Shown: piece after piece, positions 1-8,529 of the stretch | Position numbering within the stretch: position 1 is the stretch's first letter | How the letters are laid out: every line of letters starts with the position of its first letter | Assembly: GCA_030426245.1 (NCBI GenBank) | Contig: JAUHYZ010000001.1 | Span: 1-64,000, forward strand | Length of the DNA stretch: 64,000 nucleotides | Source: Alphaproteobacteria bacterium | GTDB lineage: Bacteria > Pseudomonadota > Alphaproteobacteria > Sphingomonadales > Sphingomonadaceae | Direction of reading: 5' to 3' | Notes under the pieces: generated by a model | Database searches by the model: none | What the model saw: only the letters and a program-made list of their open reading frames with translations | What the model was told of the DNA's origin: nothing | Position numbers and translations under genes: made by a program

Positions 1-20
1 CTTTCAAATAGCTTCGCCAA

Positions 21-43
21 TGCTGCGCCGCACAAACGCAGCA
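21..43. promoter_or_regulatory. Perfect 7-bp inverted repeat upstream of TonB receptor gene
   Basis: TGCTGCG and CGCAGCA are perfect complements separated by 9 bp. The hairpin ends just before the GAGGG Shine-Dalgarno-like site (45-49) of the receptor gene at 56. It may be a 5' UTR stem-loop, an operator, or the end of an upstream transcript cut off by the window edge. No T-run follows it. Confidence 0.3.
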
Positions 44-55
44 TGAGGGCTCAAT

Positions 56-2428
56 ATGCGATTCGGTTCAATCAGGTTTCACGTTCTGGCAGGCGCCGGT
101 ATTTCCGCACTGGCGGCATCTTCTCCGGCCGTGGCTCAGGAAACGGCAGAGGCAGCCTCCGGCGCTTATTCCGCGGCCGAGATCATCGTGACCGGACAGG
201 CGACAAGCTACAACAACTCGGCGGCGACCGATGCCATGATTGCATTGCAGACGCCGCTGACATCGCCGCTTTCGATGGTCGACAACCTTCCCGGCGTGAG
301 CGTGCAGGAAGGCGACACGTTCGGCTTTGACGATTGGTCCACCACCGTGGCCGTGCGCGGCTTCCAGACCAATCTCGACGAGCAGCAGGTCGGCATCACG
401 ATCGACGGCCTGCCCAATGGCGGGTCCAACTATGGCGGCGGCGCCAAGGCCAACCGCTATATCGATTCCATGAACATCGAAACGGTCGAAGTGTCGCAGG
501 GCACCGCCGATATCGGTTCCCTCTCCAATGAAGCACTCGGCGGCACCCTGAACTTCGTGACCAGCGACCCCGAGATGGATCGCCGGGTTCGTTTCTCCGC
601 CTCGATCGGCGAGAACGACGCGCTGCGGGCCTATAGCCGCTATGACACCGGCGATCTTGGCGGCGTGCGCGCCTGGATATCCGCATCGCATCAGGAAGCG
701 ACGGACTGGATCAACAGTTCCGCCGAAAACTGGCGGGACCATTTCGCGGCAAAATTCGTGACCGATGGTGCCGTGCGCTTCTCTGGCTATTTCAGCTATG
801 ACGATACGCATGAAGACAACTATCAGCGCCTGTTCAGCCCGGCGGATTTCGCGGCCGATCCCACCTGGGACCAGCTGACAGCCGAATGGACCGGCATCCC
901 CTATATCGATCAGGTTTACCGCAAGGGCTGGTCGACCCTGCGCAAGAACACTTTCGCCTACCTCAAGGCGGAGAGTGAGGTTTCCCCGGGGATCAATCTG
1001 CGCGCTGGGGCCTATTACCACCACAATTGGGGACGCGGCGATTGGGTGCCGCCCTATATCGTGGACGTGGCTGCCGATGGTGCGGGCAATCCCGAAAGTG
1101 AGCTCGTCAGCAGTTTCACTGCCGAAGGCGGATCTGCGCTCGGGCAGATATTCTTCGTCGACGCGAACGGAGTGGCACTGGCGCCGATGGATGGATGCGT
1201 ATCGTCGATCACCTTCCCTTATGGCGGGGCAGGGCCGGAATACGATCCCGCCTGCTACGCGCCCGGCGCAATCGGTGTGCAGTCCTATCGCCATACCAAC
1301 TACAAGAAGGATCGCTACGGCTTCACCGGCGATTTCAGCTGGGAAGCCGATCTGGGCAGTGTGGTGAACCAGCTGCGCGGCGGCGTCTGGTATGAAGGCG
1401 GCAAGCGCAAGGAAACGCGTTCCTGGCAGAAGATCATCGATACCCGCGTTGGCTATGAGTTCGACACAACACCCTACTGGATCCAGTATAATCGCGAATA
1501 TCCGCAGAGCACATTCAAATGGTTCGTCGAAGACCAGGTGACCTTCGGTTTCGTGACCGCGAATTTCGGGATCAAGCAGTTCATCAACAATCTGGAGCGT
1601 AATGACGTTTACGGAGAAACGAGCGATGTGAAGCTCGATTCCACCTCCAAGGTGCTGTTCTCTGGCGGTGTTCAAGTGGAGCCGATGAGCGGCATGCAGC
1701 TGTTCGCCGGCTATGCGGAGAACTTCAAGGCTCTGGGTGACGAGATCCTCGAACGGCCGGACGCCGATCTCGGCAATATCGAACCCGAAACGGCAGAAAA
1801 CATCGAAGTGGGCGCGCGCTACAATGCGGGCTTCGTGATGGCTTCTGCGACCTATTTCACCAGCAAGTTCGATAACCGGATCATCTTCCTGTCCAATGAA
1901 ACGACTGCCGGGCCGAACTATCTGATCGGCACCAATGGCAGCTATTTCAACGCTGGCGGTATCGATGCCGACGGCTTCGAGCTGTTGCTGAGCGTGCAGC
2001 CTGTGCAGGGCCTTACTCTCTATGGCTCCTACACGCATGTAAGCTCTGAATATAAGGGCACTGGCGATGCCGCGGTGGATACGGCCGTCGGCATCGTACC
2101 CGGCAACACCGTGGCGGGCATTCCCGAGGATATGTTCGTCCTTTCGGGCGACTGGACCGACGGCACTTTCCGCGCGGGCCTCTCCGGCAAATATACCGGC
2201 GACCGTTTCGTGGATATCGGCAACAGCTGGGTGGCGGACGCCTATTTCTCCGCGGACGCTTATATCGGGGTGCGGGGCGAGGCGATCAGCGAAAGCCTGC
2301 AGGCGCTCGATCTCAGCCTGGTGGTCAACAACGTGTTCGACGAGAGTTTTCTCGGCGGCATCTCGGGCGGCGGGGCCTGGATCGGTGCGCCGCGGACTGT
2401 GGTCTTCACGCTTACGGCCGATTTCTGA
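56..2428 (+). CDS. TonB-dependent outer membrane receptor
   Basis: The 790-aa protein has a signal peptide ending in an AVA-Q site near residue 27, then a TonB-box-like segment (EIIVTG, about 42-47). A plug domain follows (about 65-180, with VRGFQTN and the IETVEVSQGT-type segment), then a long beta-barrel rich in aromatic strand ends, finishing in Phe as outer-membrane barrels do. It should import a scarce ligand using TonB/ExbBD energy. The ATG at 56 has GAGGG upstream. The next gene is an exported phosphodiesterase/phosphatase (PhoD), so uptake of an organophosphate or a released product is a reasonable guess, but ligand identity cannot be read from the sequence. Family assignment is firm. 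Confidence 0.93.
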   Translation: MRFGSIRFHVLAGAGISALAASSPAVAQETAEAASGAYSAAEIIVTGQATSYNNSAATDAMIALQTPLTSPLSMVDNLPGVSVQEGDTFGFDDWSTTVAVRGFQTNLDEQQVGITIDGLPNGGSNYGGGAKANRYIDSMNIETVEVSQGTADIGSLSNEALGGTLNFVTSDPEMDRRVRFSASIGENDALRAYSRYDTGDLGGVRAWISASHQEATDWINSSAENWRDHFAAKFVTDGAVRFSGYFSYDDTHEDNYQRLFSPADFAADPTWDQLTAEWTGIPYIDQVYRKGWSTLRKNTFAYLKAESEVSPGINLRAGAYYHHNWGRGDWVPPYIVDVAADGAGNPESELVSSFTAEGGSALGQIFFVDANGVALAPMDGCVSSITFPYGGAGPEYDPACYAPGAIGVQSYRHTNYKKDRYGFTGDFSWEADLGSVVNQLRGGVWYEGGKRKETRSWQKIIDTRVGYEFDTTPYWIQYNREYPQSTFKWFVEDQVTFGFVTANFGIKQFINNLERNDVYGETSDVKLDSTSKVLFSGGVQVEPMSGMQLFAGYAENFKALGDEILERPDADLGNIEPETAENIEVGARYNAGFVMASATYFTSKFDNRIIFLSNETTAGPNYLIGTNGSYFNAGGIDADGFELLLSVQPVQGLTLYGSYTHVSSEYKGTGDAAVDTAVGIVPGNTVAGIPEDMFVLSGDWTDGTFRAGLSGKYTGDRFVDIGNSWVADAYFSADAYIGVRGEAISESLQALDLSLVVNNVFDESFLGGISGGGAWIGAPRTVVFTLTADF

Positions 2429-2540
2429 GCGGCATGTTTGGCAATCGGGGCGGGTCGCAGCGCGCGGCTCGCCTCGTCTGCCCGCTCTGATGACAGGCAA
2501 CGGCACGAAAGCTTAGCCCAAAAATACGGAATCCTGGACA

Positions 2541-4256
2541 ATGGCACTGACAAATCCCGGCAAGCTGGCCCCCATTTCTCGCCGGACGACGCTGGCTGCG
2601 CTGGCCGGTACGACCTTCCTGGCCACCATGCCGCTACGCGCATGGGCGAAGGCAGCACCGGGCAATCCCGTGTTCCGCCATGGCGTGGCCAGCGGCGATC
2701 CGGACAGCTCCAGTGTAGTGATCTGGACCCGTGTGACGGCGGAAGGTGCCGTGGACGTGGCATGGGAAGTCGCGGCAGAGCACGATTTCGCGGCCATTAT
2801 CGGCAAGGGCTCTTCCCGGACGGGGCCCGAGCGGGACCATACGGTAAAGGTGCTGGTGGACGGGCTCAGCCCCGGTTCCACCGTCTTCTACCGGTTCCAC
2901 ATGGGCGATGCCGTGTCCGCAACCGGGCGCGCTCGGACATTACCCGAAGGCCATCTGGAACGGCTGGGCATTGCGCTTGCCTCCTGCTCCAACTTCGCTT
3001 TCGGCTTTTTCAATGCCTATGATGCGATCGCCAAGGATGGCGGAATCGATTTCGTCCTGCACACGGGCGACTATATCTATGAATATGGACAGGACGGATG
3101 GGGCGGGGAGATATCCCGCCTGATCGGCCGCGAACATCAGCCTGCGCATGAGATCGTCTCGCTTGCCGATTACCGGATGCGGCACGCACAGTACAAGACG
3201 GACGCCGGCAGCCAGGCCATGCACGCCGCGCACAGCCTGCTCGCCTGCTGGGACGATCATGAAAGCGCCAACAATCCGTGGACGGGCGGAGCGCAAAACC
3301 ACCAGAGCGAGACCGAGGGTGAATGGCCTGCCCGCCGCGCGGCTTCGATCCAGGCCTATTACGAATGGATGCCGGTGCGGGAGCCTGAATGGCTGGCGCA
3401 AAAGGGCCGCAGCCGGATGCAATTCTGGCGCAGCTACAGTTTCGGGGACCTTGCGACCCTTTTCACGCTCGAAACGCGTCACACGGCCCGGGCGAAGCAG
3501 ATCGATTACATGGACTATCTCAAGGCATCGCAGGAAGGTAGCGACGTCCACCAGTTGATCGACGAGGCCGTGGCGGAACCCGGACGGCCGATGCTCTCCG
3601 AAGAGCTTGAATCCGATTTGAGGGCAGCAATGAGCAATTCAGTGGATGCCGGCCAGCCCTGGCGGCTGATCGGCAGCCCGATGACGATTGCCCGCACGCG
3701 TGTGACCGATGTCGTGGGTCTCGGCCTGATCCCGGATCCTTCCGCCGATCCCAAATCCAGTTTGGAGGCGCAGGCGCTGGCCTGGAAAGGTCAGCACAAC
3801 CTTCCATTCTATCCCGACACCTGGGATGGCTATGAATGGGCGCGAGAGCGCTTCTACGCGCTCAGCCGCGAGGCGGGGGCTGGGGACGTTGTGTTCCTTT
3901 CGGGCGACAGCCACAGTTTCTGGGCCAGCCAGCTGGCCGATGCCGAAGGGCGCGCTGCAGGTGTTGAGCTCGGCACGGCGGGCATCTCATCGCCGGGCGA
4001 TTTCGTCGCGAGCGGATTTGGAATGGCCGCTTCGCCCAAGCTTGACCAGGCATTCATCGATCACAATGAAGAGGTCCATTGGACCGACAATATGCATCAG
4101 GGTTATGTAAGGCTGACGTTGCAACGCGACGGGGCAGAGGCAAGTTTCGTGGCGGTCGATACGGTGTTGCGGCCTGTCTACAAGGCAACCGAGCTGCGCC
4201 GCTTCGGCATCGAGCGGAAGGAAAGCGGCGTCTTTCTGTCCCAGCGGGAAATCTAG
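2541..4256 (+). CDS. phoD: Alkaline phosphatase D (PhoD), Tat-exported
   Basis: The 571-aa protein begins with a twin-arginine signal (SRRTTLAAL, Arg14-Arg15) and an AWA-K cleavage site near residue 37. PhoD-family hallmarks are present: the N-terminal HGVASGDP motif, HTGDYIYEY, WDDHESANN and LSGDSHSFW, which supply Fe/Ca ligands. The family hydrolyses phosphomono- and diesters (teichoic acids, phospholipid head groups, nucleotides) in the periplasm after folded export by Tat. The gene follows a TonB receptor on the same strand with a 112-bp gap and faces pldA, so the locus looks like envelope/phosphorus scavenging. No Pho box was confidently identified. Confidence 0.93.
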   Translation: MALTNPGKLAPISRRTTLAALAGTTFLATMPLRAWAKAAPGNPVFRHGVASGDPDSSSVVIWTRVTAEGAVDVAWEVAAEHDFAAIIGKGSSRTGPERDHTVKVLVDGLSPGSTVFYRFHMGDAVSATGRARTLPEGHLERLGIALASCSNFAFGFFNAYDAIAKDGGIDFVLHTGDYIYEYGQDGWGGEISRLIGREHQPAHEIVSLADYRMRHAQYKTDAGSQAMHAAHSLLACWDDHESANNPWTGGAQNHQSETEGEWPARRAASIQAYYEWMPVREPEWLAQKGRSRMQFWRSYSFGDLATLFTLETRHTARAKQIDYMDYLKASQEGSDVHQLIDEAVAEPGRPMLSEELESDLRAAMSNSVDAGQPWRLIGSPMTIARTRVTDVVGLGLIPDPSADPKSSLEAQALAWKGQHNLPFYPDTWDGYEWARERFYALSREAGAGDVVFLSGDSHSFWASQLADAEGRAAGVELGTAGISSPGDFVASGFGMAASPKLDQAFIDHNEEVHWTDNMHQGYVRLTLQRDGAEASFVAVDTVLRPVYKATELRRFGIERKESGVFLSQREI

Positions 4257-4259
4257 CGC

Positions 4260-4282
4260 GGCAGCGACCGGCTTTGGCTGCC
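4260..4282. terminator. Possible shared terminator between convergent phoD and pldA
   Basis: GGCAGC and GCTGCC form a perfect 6-bp stem around an 11-bp loop, filling the 27-bp gap between the two convergent stop codons. There is no clear T-run on either strand, so it is only a weak bidirectional terminator candidate. Confidence 0.3.
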
Positions 4283-4283
4283 C

Positions 4284-5540
4284 CTAGCGCACGAGTGCAA
4301 AGCCAACCCGCAGGCGTGTTGCGCGCTGATCGTAATCGAGCAGGTTTTCTCCGTAGCCCGTGAACCCCTGAGTGAAGAGGTAAAGGGCGGGCGCGCTCGG
4401 CCAAATATTCTGCAGTGGATAGGAAAGGTCCGCGAGAAGTGCGCCATTGCCTGTCGAAAAATTGAAGCGCGTCGCGGTCGATAGCCGCAATCCATCGTCC
4501 TTGCCGATCTCTACAAAGAGAGATGTCGTTCCGCGATAGTCCATAATATCGGGGTTCTCGGACTTGTCGCCGACCAGGAATGATAGCCTTGGTGCGATCA
4601 CCATCCGGTATTCGTCACCCAAGGGCATCGACGCCATCGGCGCGACGTAGATCGCGTTGAGGCTGCGCGATGCAGACCCGGCACGACCGTTGGATTCATG
4701 CCGCAGGCCGACTTGTCCGCCGAGCGATATCCGGTTGCCCAATGTCGCGGAGGGGGAGACGTATGTGAGCTCTGGCAGAAAGTCGATGTTGTGAAAGGGA
4801 GAGGATTCTGCGTCAACATCCCAGAACATCCTTTGCGTGTAGGCGAAATGGATTCCGTCGCGCCAGGATGCCTTTTGCCCTTTCGCACTGCTCGATCCGA
4901 ACAGGCGATATTGAAAGCTGATCTGTATTTTTGCCGCCGTATTCGTTCCCGGGCCGAAGATCCCGTAAATCGGTTCATACGCCGTGAGATTGTCCAGAAG
5001 ATCGTTGCCCGCATTCCTGTCGGCAGGCGGCGCCATGGTCCAGGTCGGTCTGTCGTCGGTCTCTGCGGGCAGTTGCGGAGCTTCCTGGGGCAAAGCGTGC
5101 TGCGCCAAGACGCCATCGCGCTGGGAAATCGCAACCTGCTGCTGTGTCCAGGCCGGAATGGTCAGCAAAGCGTTAGAGAGGTCCGTCTCCGGCGGATTGT
5201 GCATTACGTATTCAACGCGGCCAAAACCGCCCGGAGGGACGGAGATTTCCGAAGACATATCTCGGCCGCGCCTGAGCCAGGCCTGCGATTGCGATCGAGC
5301 GCTTGCGATATCTGCCTGCACCAAATCGGGAAGCTGGATGGTCTCAGCTTCCCGGCCTTCGTTGAGGAAGAGCAACTCCACGACGACTTCATGGCTTTCA
5401 ATGTCGTGCGTGACATCGCCGATGACTATCTCAAGCGGAGCGGCAATGCCGCGCGAGGCTGCGGCCGGGGCCGGATGCCAGGCAAGCAGGAGCAGCAACA
5501 TCAACAGAAAGTGTGCGGCACTGCACCTCATTTCGTTCAC
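4284..5540 (-). CDS. pldA: Outer membrane phospholipase A (OMPLA/PldA family)
   Basis: This 418-aa protein has a signal peptide (hydrophobic run LLMLLLLLA, cleavage near residue 28). It has an N-terminal extension of about 150 residues not found in enteric OMPLA, then the phospholipase A1 barrel. The catalytic signature is intact: His281 and Ser283 in HESNGR, and Asn295 in RSLNAIY. The spacing (+2, +14) is the same as in E. coli OMPLA His142/Ser144/Asn156. It should hydrolyse outer-membrane phospholipids in a Ca2+-dependent way. The start is GTG at 5540; an in-frame ATG lies at 5531 and either is possible. The N-terminal part resembles a beta-sandwich and may be a separate domain (inference). 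Confidence 0.88.
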   Translation of the reverse strand: MNEMRCSAAHFLLMLLLLLAWHPAPAAASRGIAAPLEIVIGDVTHDIESHEVVVELLFLNEGREAETIQLPDLVQADIASARSQSQAWLRRGRDMSSEISVPPGGFGRVEYVMHNPPETDLSNALLTIPAWTQQQVAISQRDGVLAQHALPQEAPQLPAETDDRPTWTMAPPADRNAGNDLLDNLTAYEPIYGIFGPGTNTAAKIQISFQYRLFGSSSAKGQKASWRDGIHFAYTQRMFWDVDAESSPFHNIDFLPELTYVSPSATLGNRISLGGQVGLRHESNGRAGSASRSLNAIYVAPMASMPLGDEYRMVIAPRLSFLVGDKSENPDIMDYRGTTSLFVEIGKDDGLRLSTATRFNFSTGNGALLADLSYPLQNIWPSAPALYLFTQGFTGYGENLLDYDQRATRLRVGFALVR

Positions 5541-5848
5541 AAACTCCGCTTTCGCTTCGTCAGTCTCGCTGCTTGCTCAACAAGACAGGTTCATTCTTTC
5601 AGAATCGCTAAATTCAAGGCCGTAGAGCGGCTCCCTGCGGGCCTTATTCGCGCCTTTTTGATGATGATAGAGACTGACTGCTGGCGGGGTAAAGTGTCGT
5701 CGCCGGCCAAATGCGGCTACCTCGCGGTATTGCCGGAGGTCATTGGTTCGCTTCGGGCTTAGGAGAGCGCTGAGGAATATGCGTTCGCCCTAATGCATTT
5801 GCAGCGTCACGTGATATGACTGGTTTGGGGTAATCGCTGCTGCTGCTT
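5541..5848. other. Divergent intergenic region, pldA / P-type ATPase
   Basis: About 300 bp between divergent starts. It is lower in GC than its flanks and must hold both promoters. A small perfect palindrome ATTCT-TTC-AGAAT lies near 5592-5604. No gene, RNA or recognised operator was found. Confidence 0.5.
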
Positions 5849-8524
5849 GTGATGATTGTTTGGGTTGTGCACGGGACATCTGGAGAACGCGAATGGCATG
5901 CCGTCTCAGCAGAGGAGACGCTTGGCCGGCTTGAGACCTTTCGCGGTGGGCTGGAAGAAGCGGAGGCCTCTCGCCGTCTGGCGGAGGTAGGGCCCAACGC
6001 GTTGCCCGAACCCCGCACGATCGGGTTGGTACGGACATTTGCCGGACAGTTCACCAGTCCGCTGATCTATCTGCTGCTGATCGCCGGAATGCTGTCCCTG
6101 GTGATCGGTGACCGCTGGGACGCGATCTTCATCTTCGGAGTGCTGCTGGCCAATGCAGCGATAACGACATTCCAGGAAATGAAAGCGGACGCGAGCGCTC
6201 GTGCATTGCGTTCCCTCGTTCCGCAGACTGCCCGCATACGCCGATCGGGCATCGCGCGCGATGTCCTTTCGGCTGAGATCGTGCCCGGGGACATTGTCGA
6301 ACTGGAGAGCGGGATGCGCATTACAGCGGATCTTCGTTTGATCGAGACCTTGGGATTGCAGGTCGATGAAGCGCCGCTCACCGGCGAATCCCTCCCGGTA
6401 TCAAAGAAGGCCGAAACGCTTCTCGACCAGGCGACGCCGGTCGGCGATCGGCGCAATCTGGCCTTTGCAGGCACGACCATTATGGCTGGTCGCGGATTGG
6501 GCGCCGTAGTTGAAACCGGCGAGCGGACGCAGCTGGGCCAAATCGGGCGCACGCTGGAGGAAGCCGCGCATCTTGCGGTCGACACTCCGTTGGTCAGGCG
6601 CCTGGACAAGCTTGCCCGGCAGATTGCCATCGGCGCCATCCTGCTGATCGTTCTGCTGTCGGCCATCTTGCTGTTGCAGGGCGATGGCTGGCGCGAGATC
6701 CTGCTGCTGGCAATCGCACTGGCGGTCGCGGCAATCCCGGAGGGCTTGCCGGTGGCCGTTACAGTCGCGCTGGCCGCCGCATCGCACCGGATGGCACAGC
6801 GCAACGTTATCGTGCGGGAATTGCCGGCCGTCGAAGGGCTTGGCGCCTGTACGCTGATCGCGACCGACAAGACCGGCACGCTTACTGTAAATCGCCTCAC
6901 GGCTGAGCGCGTGGTGCTTGCGGACGGAACCTCTGTCGATCGTAAGGCCTGGCAAGCCGGGGAGGGGCACAAGGCTGCCTTGAGCGAGCTGGGTCTCGCT
7001 GCGGCACTCTGCAACGAAGCGCGTCTGACGGAGACTGGCAGCCCGGTCGGTGACGCGGTGGACGTGGCGCTGCTCAGCTTCGCACGCGAAAACGGCCACG
7101 ATATATCTTCTCTTGTCGAAGCTCAGCGGCTGGCAGTCATTCCCTATGAGCCGGAATTGCGCTTTGCCGCCGTCGAGGCCGAAGTCGGCGAGCATACGCG
7201 TATCGTGGTGAAGGGTGCGCCAGAGGCCGTCATACCCATGTGCGGCGGCGATACGGACGATTTGCAGGCGATCGCCGAAAAGCTGGCGGCCGATGGATAC
7301 CGCGTTCTGTTTCTGGCCGAAGGCATGGCTGACGAACGGGCGGAGCATATCAGGGACCGGCTTAAGGGGCTTCAACCCATTGGCTTTGTCGGCCTGACGG
7401 ACCCCTTGCGCAGCGGCGTTGTCGAAGCGGTGGCGCATTGCCGCGAAGCCGGCATTGCCGTGCGCATGATAACCGGCGATCACCCGGCAACGGCCCTTGC
7501 CATTGCGCGCCAGATCGGATTGCCGGCCACCGGGGACAGCGTGGTGACCGGCGCACAGCTGAAGGAATGGGCGGATGATCCCGACTTGATGGAGCGGAAA
7601 GTCGGCCAGGCGAGCGTGTTTGCGCGCATCGAACCGGCGCAGAAGCTTTCGATAGTCCGCAAGCTTGCCAAACAGGGGCACATCGTCGCCGTCACGGGCG
7701 ATGGCGTGAATGACGGGCCGGCTCTGCGCGCCGCGGATATCGGCGTGTCGATGGGGGTGCAGGGCACCGACGTCGCTCGCGGCGCTTCGGATCTCATTCT
7801 GGCGGACGACAATTTTGCAACCATCGTCTCGGGCGTAGAGGAAGGACGCGTCACCTTTGCCAATATCCGCAAGATCGTGCTGTTCATGCTGGCCACCGGC
7901 ATTGCAGAGATCGCCATGTTCCTTGGCGCGCTGCTCGCCGGGTTGCCGATGCCGCTCACACCCGTGCAGCTTCTGTGGCTCAACCTGGTGACCAATGGCG
8001 TGCAGGATGTGACGCTGGGCTTCGGCCGGGGAGAAGGCGACGAGTTGAAGCATCCGCCGCGCCGCCGTCTTGCCTCCCTTATCGACCGCGAAGCGCTCAT
8101 CCTCATGGTGCCCGGCGCATTGGTGATGACGGGAATGGCCGTCTGGCTTCTCGGCCAGCTCCTGGCCGAGGGCGCGCCATTGGCGGATGCCCGCAATGGC
8201 GTGTTGCTGATGGTCGTGTTGTTCCAGAATGCGTTTCTGCTGGCGATACGGAATTTGCGGAGCCCGTTCTGGCGCTGGCACCAGCACGAAAACGGATGGA
8301 TGTTCCTGGGCATCGCCGCGGCACTGTCACTGCATCTGGGGGCTATGCACTGGCCGGTGACGCAGCAATTGCTAGGCCTGAGCCCGGTCGGGATGGAGCA
8401 GGTTCTTTACTGCCTGATCGCGGGTGTGCTCGTTCTGATCGTGACGGAAATCGCCAAGTTCTTTGCAGAAAGAAACGGCAATTCGGACCATTCGCGTGAC
8501 CGGCGCAATGCTTCACCGATCTAG
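5849..8524 (+). CDS. P-type cation-transporting ATPase (P2 type, Ca2+/Na+/Mg2+ class)
   Basis: The 891-aa protein has the N-terminal cation-ATPase domain (WHAVSAEETL onward), the actuator motif LTGES, a PEGLP transmembrane metal-site motif, the phosphorylation motif DKTGTLT (Asp about 340), the KGAPE nucleotide-binding segment and TGDGVNDGPAL. The C-terminal membrane block contains LNLVTNGVQD. These place it in the Ca2+/Na+/K+ ATPase branch rather than heavy-metal P1B (no CPC motif). The start is GTG 5849 or the adjacent ATG 5852. The NDP-forming acyl-CoA synthetase starts only 5 bp after its stop, so they are co-transcribed. The combination is common in microaerobic/stress clusters of Proteobacteria (family knowledge). 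Ion specificity is undetermined. Confidence 0.92.
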   Translation: MMIVWVVHGTSGEREWHAVSAEETLGRLETFRGGLEEAEASRRLAEVGPNALPEPRTIGLVRTFAGQFTSPLIYLLLIAGMLSLVIGDRWDAIFIFGVLLANAAITTFQEMKADASARALRSLVPQTARIRRSGIARDVLSAEIVPGDIVELESGMRITADLRLIETLGLQVDEAPLTGESLPVSKKAETLLDQATPVGDRRNLAFAGTTIMAGRGLGAVVETGERTQLGQIGRTLEEAAHLAVDTPLVRRLDKLARQIAIGAILLIVLLSAILLLQGDGWREILLLAIALAVAAIPEGLPVAVTVALAAASHRMAQRNVIVRELPAVEGLGACTLIATDKTGTLTVNRLTAERVVLADGTSVDRKAWQAGEGHKAALSELGLAAALCNEARLTETGSPVGDAVDVALLSFARENGHDISSLVEAQRLAVIPYEPELRFAAVEAEVGEHTRIVVKGAPEAVIPMCGGDTDDLQAIAEKLAADGYRVLFLAEGMADERAEHIRDRLKGLQPIGFVGLTDPLRSGVVEAVAHCREAGIAVRMITGDHPATALAIARQIGLPATGDSVVTGAQLKEWADDPDLMERKVGQASVFARIEPAQKLSIVRKLAKQGHIVAVTGDGVNDGPALRAADIGVSMGVQGTDVARGASDLILADDNFATIVSGVEEGRVTFANIRKIVLFMLATGIAEIAMFLGALLAGLPMPLTPVQLLWLNLVTNGVQDVTLGFGRGEGDELKHPPRRRLASLIDREALILMVPGALVMTGMAVWLLGQLLAEGAPLADARNGVLLMVVLFQNAFLLAIRNLRSPFWRWHQHENGWMFLGIAAALSLHLGAMHWPVTQQLLGLSPVGMEQVLYCLIAGVLVLIVTEIAKFFAERNGNSDHSRDRRNASPI

Positions 8525-8529
8525 ACCTT

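Noticed and set aside
68-2506. Open frame of about 812 codons antisense to the first TonB receptor
   Set aside because: The plus-strand product has a signal peptide, plug and barrel; the antisense translation shows no family motif. High GC produces such long antisense frames.
6401-8287. 628-codon frame antisense to the P-type ATPase
   Set aside because: All ATPase motifs are on the plus strand in frame; the antisense product is rich in His/Gln/Arg with no recognisable fold.
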